Assembly (NCBI GenBank): GCA_964419935.1
Contig: CAYQQJ010000060.1
Coordinates: 1 to 6,475, forward strand
Length of the DNA: 6,475 bases
From: CAYQQJ01 sp964419935
Lineage (GTDB): Bacteria > Pseudomonadota > Gammaproteobacteria > Pseudomonadales > Cellvibrionaceae
Direction of reading: 5' to 3'
A model generated the notes under the pieces. It worked only from the letters and a program-made list of their open reading frames with translations. It was not told the DNA's origin and did not search any database. How positions within the stretch are numbered: position 1 is the stretch's first letter; every line of letters starts with the position of its first letter. Below, piece by piece: positions 6,012-6,475 of this stretch. A program made the translations under genes and the position numbers.

Positions 6012-6139
6012 TTGCGTCTCAAAATAAGAACAAGAGAGGGTGGAATTGTTAGTGAGTGTGCAGTCCGACAGGTGGTGTATCTTCCAGGGTGGGTAATGTT
6101 TTTTCGAAGTCTAGTGTTAGTCGAGTGCACCAAAGTAGG

Positions 6140-6241
6140 TTGTCATCAGGGTAGATCTTTTGAAACCCTCGCGGCAGGGACGCCGCGGGGGAGCCACAGG
6201 GATGTGTTTATGCGTTTTCAAAAGATCTACCCTGATGACAA
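6140..6241. repeat. Palindromic element with perfect 26-bp inverted arms (MITE/REP-like)
   Basis: Arms at 6140-6165 and 6216-6241 are perfect reverse complements (26 of 26), starting TTGTCATCAGGGTAGATC and ending the same in reverse. Each arm contains the palindrome AGATCT. The 50-nt centre forms two further small hairpins: GCGGC-AGGGAC-GCCGC (6171-6186) and CACA-GGGA-TGTG (6195-6206). The whole would fold as a cloverleaf-like or cruciform structure. No open frame of its own makes sense and no clear target-site duplication is visible. Size and symmetry fit a miniature inverted-repeat element or a REP/BIME-like intergenic repeat; a structured RNA is the alternative. Confidence 0.8.
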
Positions 6242-6313
6242 ACTGACGAAGCCGAGTACCGCTTTTATCGTATGGAGTGCGCCAAACCACCAATTATTGC
6301 AGTCGGCTAATGA

Positions 6314-6341
6314 AAAAGCCGGCTCTTCCTGGCCGGCTTTT
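6314..6341. terminator. Rho-independent terminator, probably bidirectional
   Basis: AAAAGCCGGC (6314-6323) and GCCGGCTTTT (6332-6341) form a perfect 10-bp stem around an 8-nt loop. The GC-rich core is flanked by A and T tracts, so it can terminate from both strands. It lies 72 nt beyond the palindromic element; the gene it serves may be right of the window (minus strand) or a plus-strand transcript through that element. Confidence 0.75.
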
Positions 6342-6406
6342 GGGGTTCAAGCATCTCACTCTTGCTTCAACGTTGATGGTAAACGTTCTGCAGGCTGGAG
6401 CGGCGA

Positions 6407-6434
6407 CGCCTTCCGACGGAAATGTCGGAAGGCG
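6407..6434. repeat. Perfect 11-bp hairpin near the right edge
   Basis: CGCCTTCCGAC (6407-6417) pairs with GTCGGAAGGCG (6424-6434) around GGAAAT. A run of five T follows only after 7 more bases, so it is a poor terminator as it stands. It may be a second terminator-like structure, a repeat, or part of a structured leader. Confidence 0.6.
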
Positions 6435-6475
6435 CTTAGGCTTTTTCGTATATGGTCTCCTCCCCATTTGCAAGG

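Larger units (their letters stand above)
5942..6475. other. Gene-free right end
   Basis: No gene is supported in these 534 bases. They contain the toxin leader, the inverted repeat at 5982-6011, the palindromic element at 6140-6241, the terminator at 6314-6341 and the hairpin at 6407-6434. A plus-strand frame from ATG 6098 stays open to the window edge but reads straight through the palindrome and the terminator. Confidence 0.55.

Noticed and set aside
6435..6446. T run after the hairpin at 6407-6434 as a second terminator
   Set aside because: The T run starts 7 bases after the stem, too far for a standard intrinsic terminator.
6098..6475. Plus-strand frame from ATG 6098, open for 126 codons to the window edge
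   Set aside because: It reads through the palindromic element, the intrinsic terminator and the last hairpin, has no convincing ribosome binding site, and its translation looks like no protein I know. More sequence to the right would settle it.

Overview
The window looks like an accessory (flexible) segment of a gammaproteobacterial genome, with mixed GC content and nearly every large gene broken. The lineage is an inference. The attC-like recombination sites carry GTTATGT/GTTAAGC cores as in gammaproteobacterial chromosomal integrons, and the palindromic element at the right end recalls repeats of Marinobacter/Halomonas/Pseudomonas-like genomes. No rRNA, tRNA or CRISPR array was seen.

Layout. 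(1) 1-766, read on the minus strand: a short stretch of integron gene cassettes. Two small membrane-protein genes (458-733 and 125-334) are each followed by an attC-like imperfect palindrome (365-445 and 46-130). The stop codon of the 69-aa gene lies inside its attC. A third cassette begins at the left edge. No integrase is in the window, and no attC is visible right of the cassette start at about 766. (2) 734-1178: no convincing gene, but a 20-bp direct repeat (781-800 and 900-919). (3) 1179-4021, plus strand: the remains of a large MmeI-like DNA adenine methyltransferase. It lacks its N-terminus, with an in-frame stop directly before the conserved EDVGLLP, and is split by a one-base frameshift near 2090. 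(4) 4067-4411, plus strand: an intact 114-aa protein of unknown function with a good ribosome binding site. (5) 5941-4450, minus strand: a two-gene unit. The first gene (about 300 aa if repaired) has a soluble N-terminal part and a long hydrophobic hairpin, and is frameshifted near 5453. The second is an intact three-TM membrane protein whose start overlaps the end of the first by 10 bases. The arrangement suggests a membrane-acting (pore-forming type) toxin with its immunity protein, the toxin being broken and the immunity gene intact. (6) 5942-6475: no gene. It holds a 30-nt inverted repeat in the toxin leader, a 102-bp element with perfect 26-bp inverted arms, an intrinsic terminator and a final hairpin. 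Several of these present A-N-GGA in hairpin loops on the plus strand.

Taken together, the window reads as an island of stored or decaying accessory functions: integron cassettes, a dead modification/defence gene, and an orphaned immunity gene beside its broken toxin. The least explained parts are the toxin/immunity-like pair, the structured palindromic element at 6140-6241, and the repeats between the cassettes and the methyltransferase remnant.
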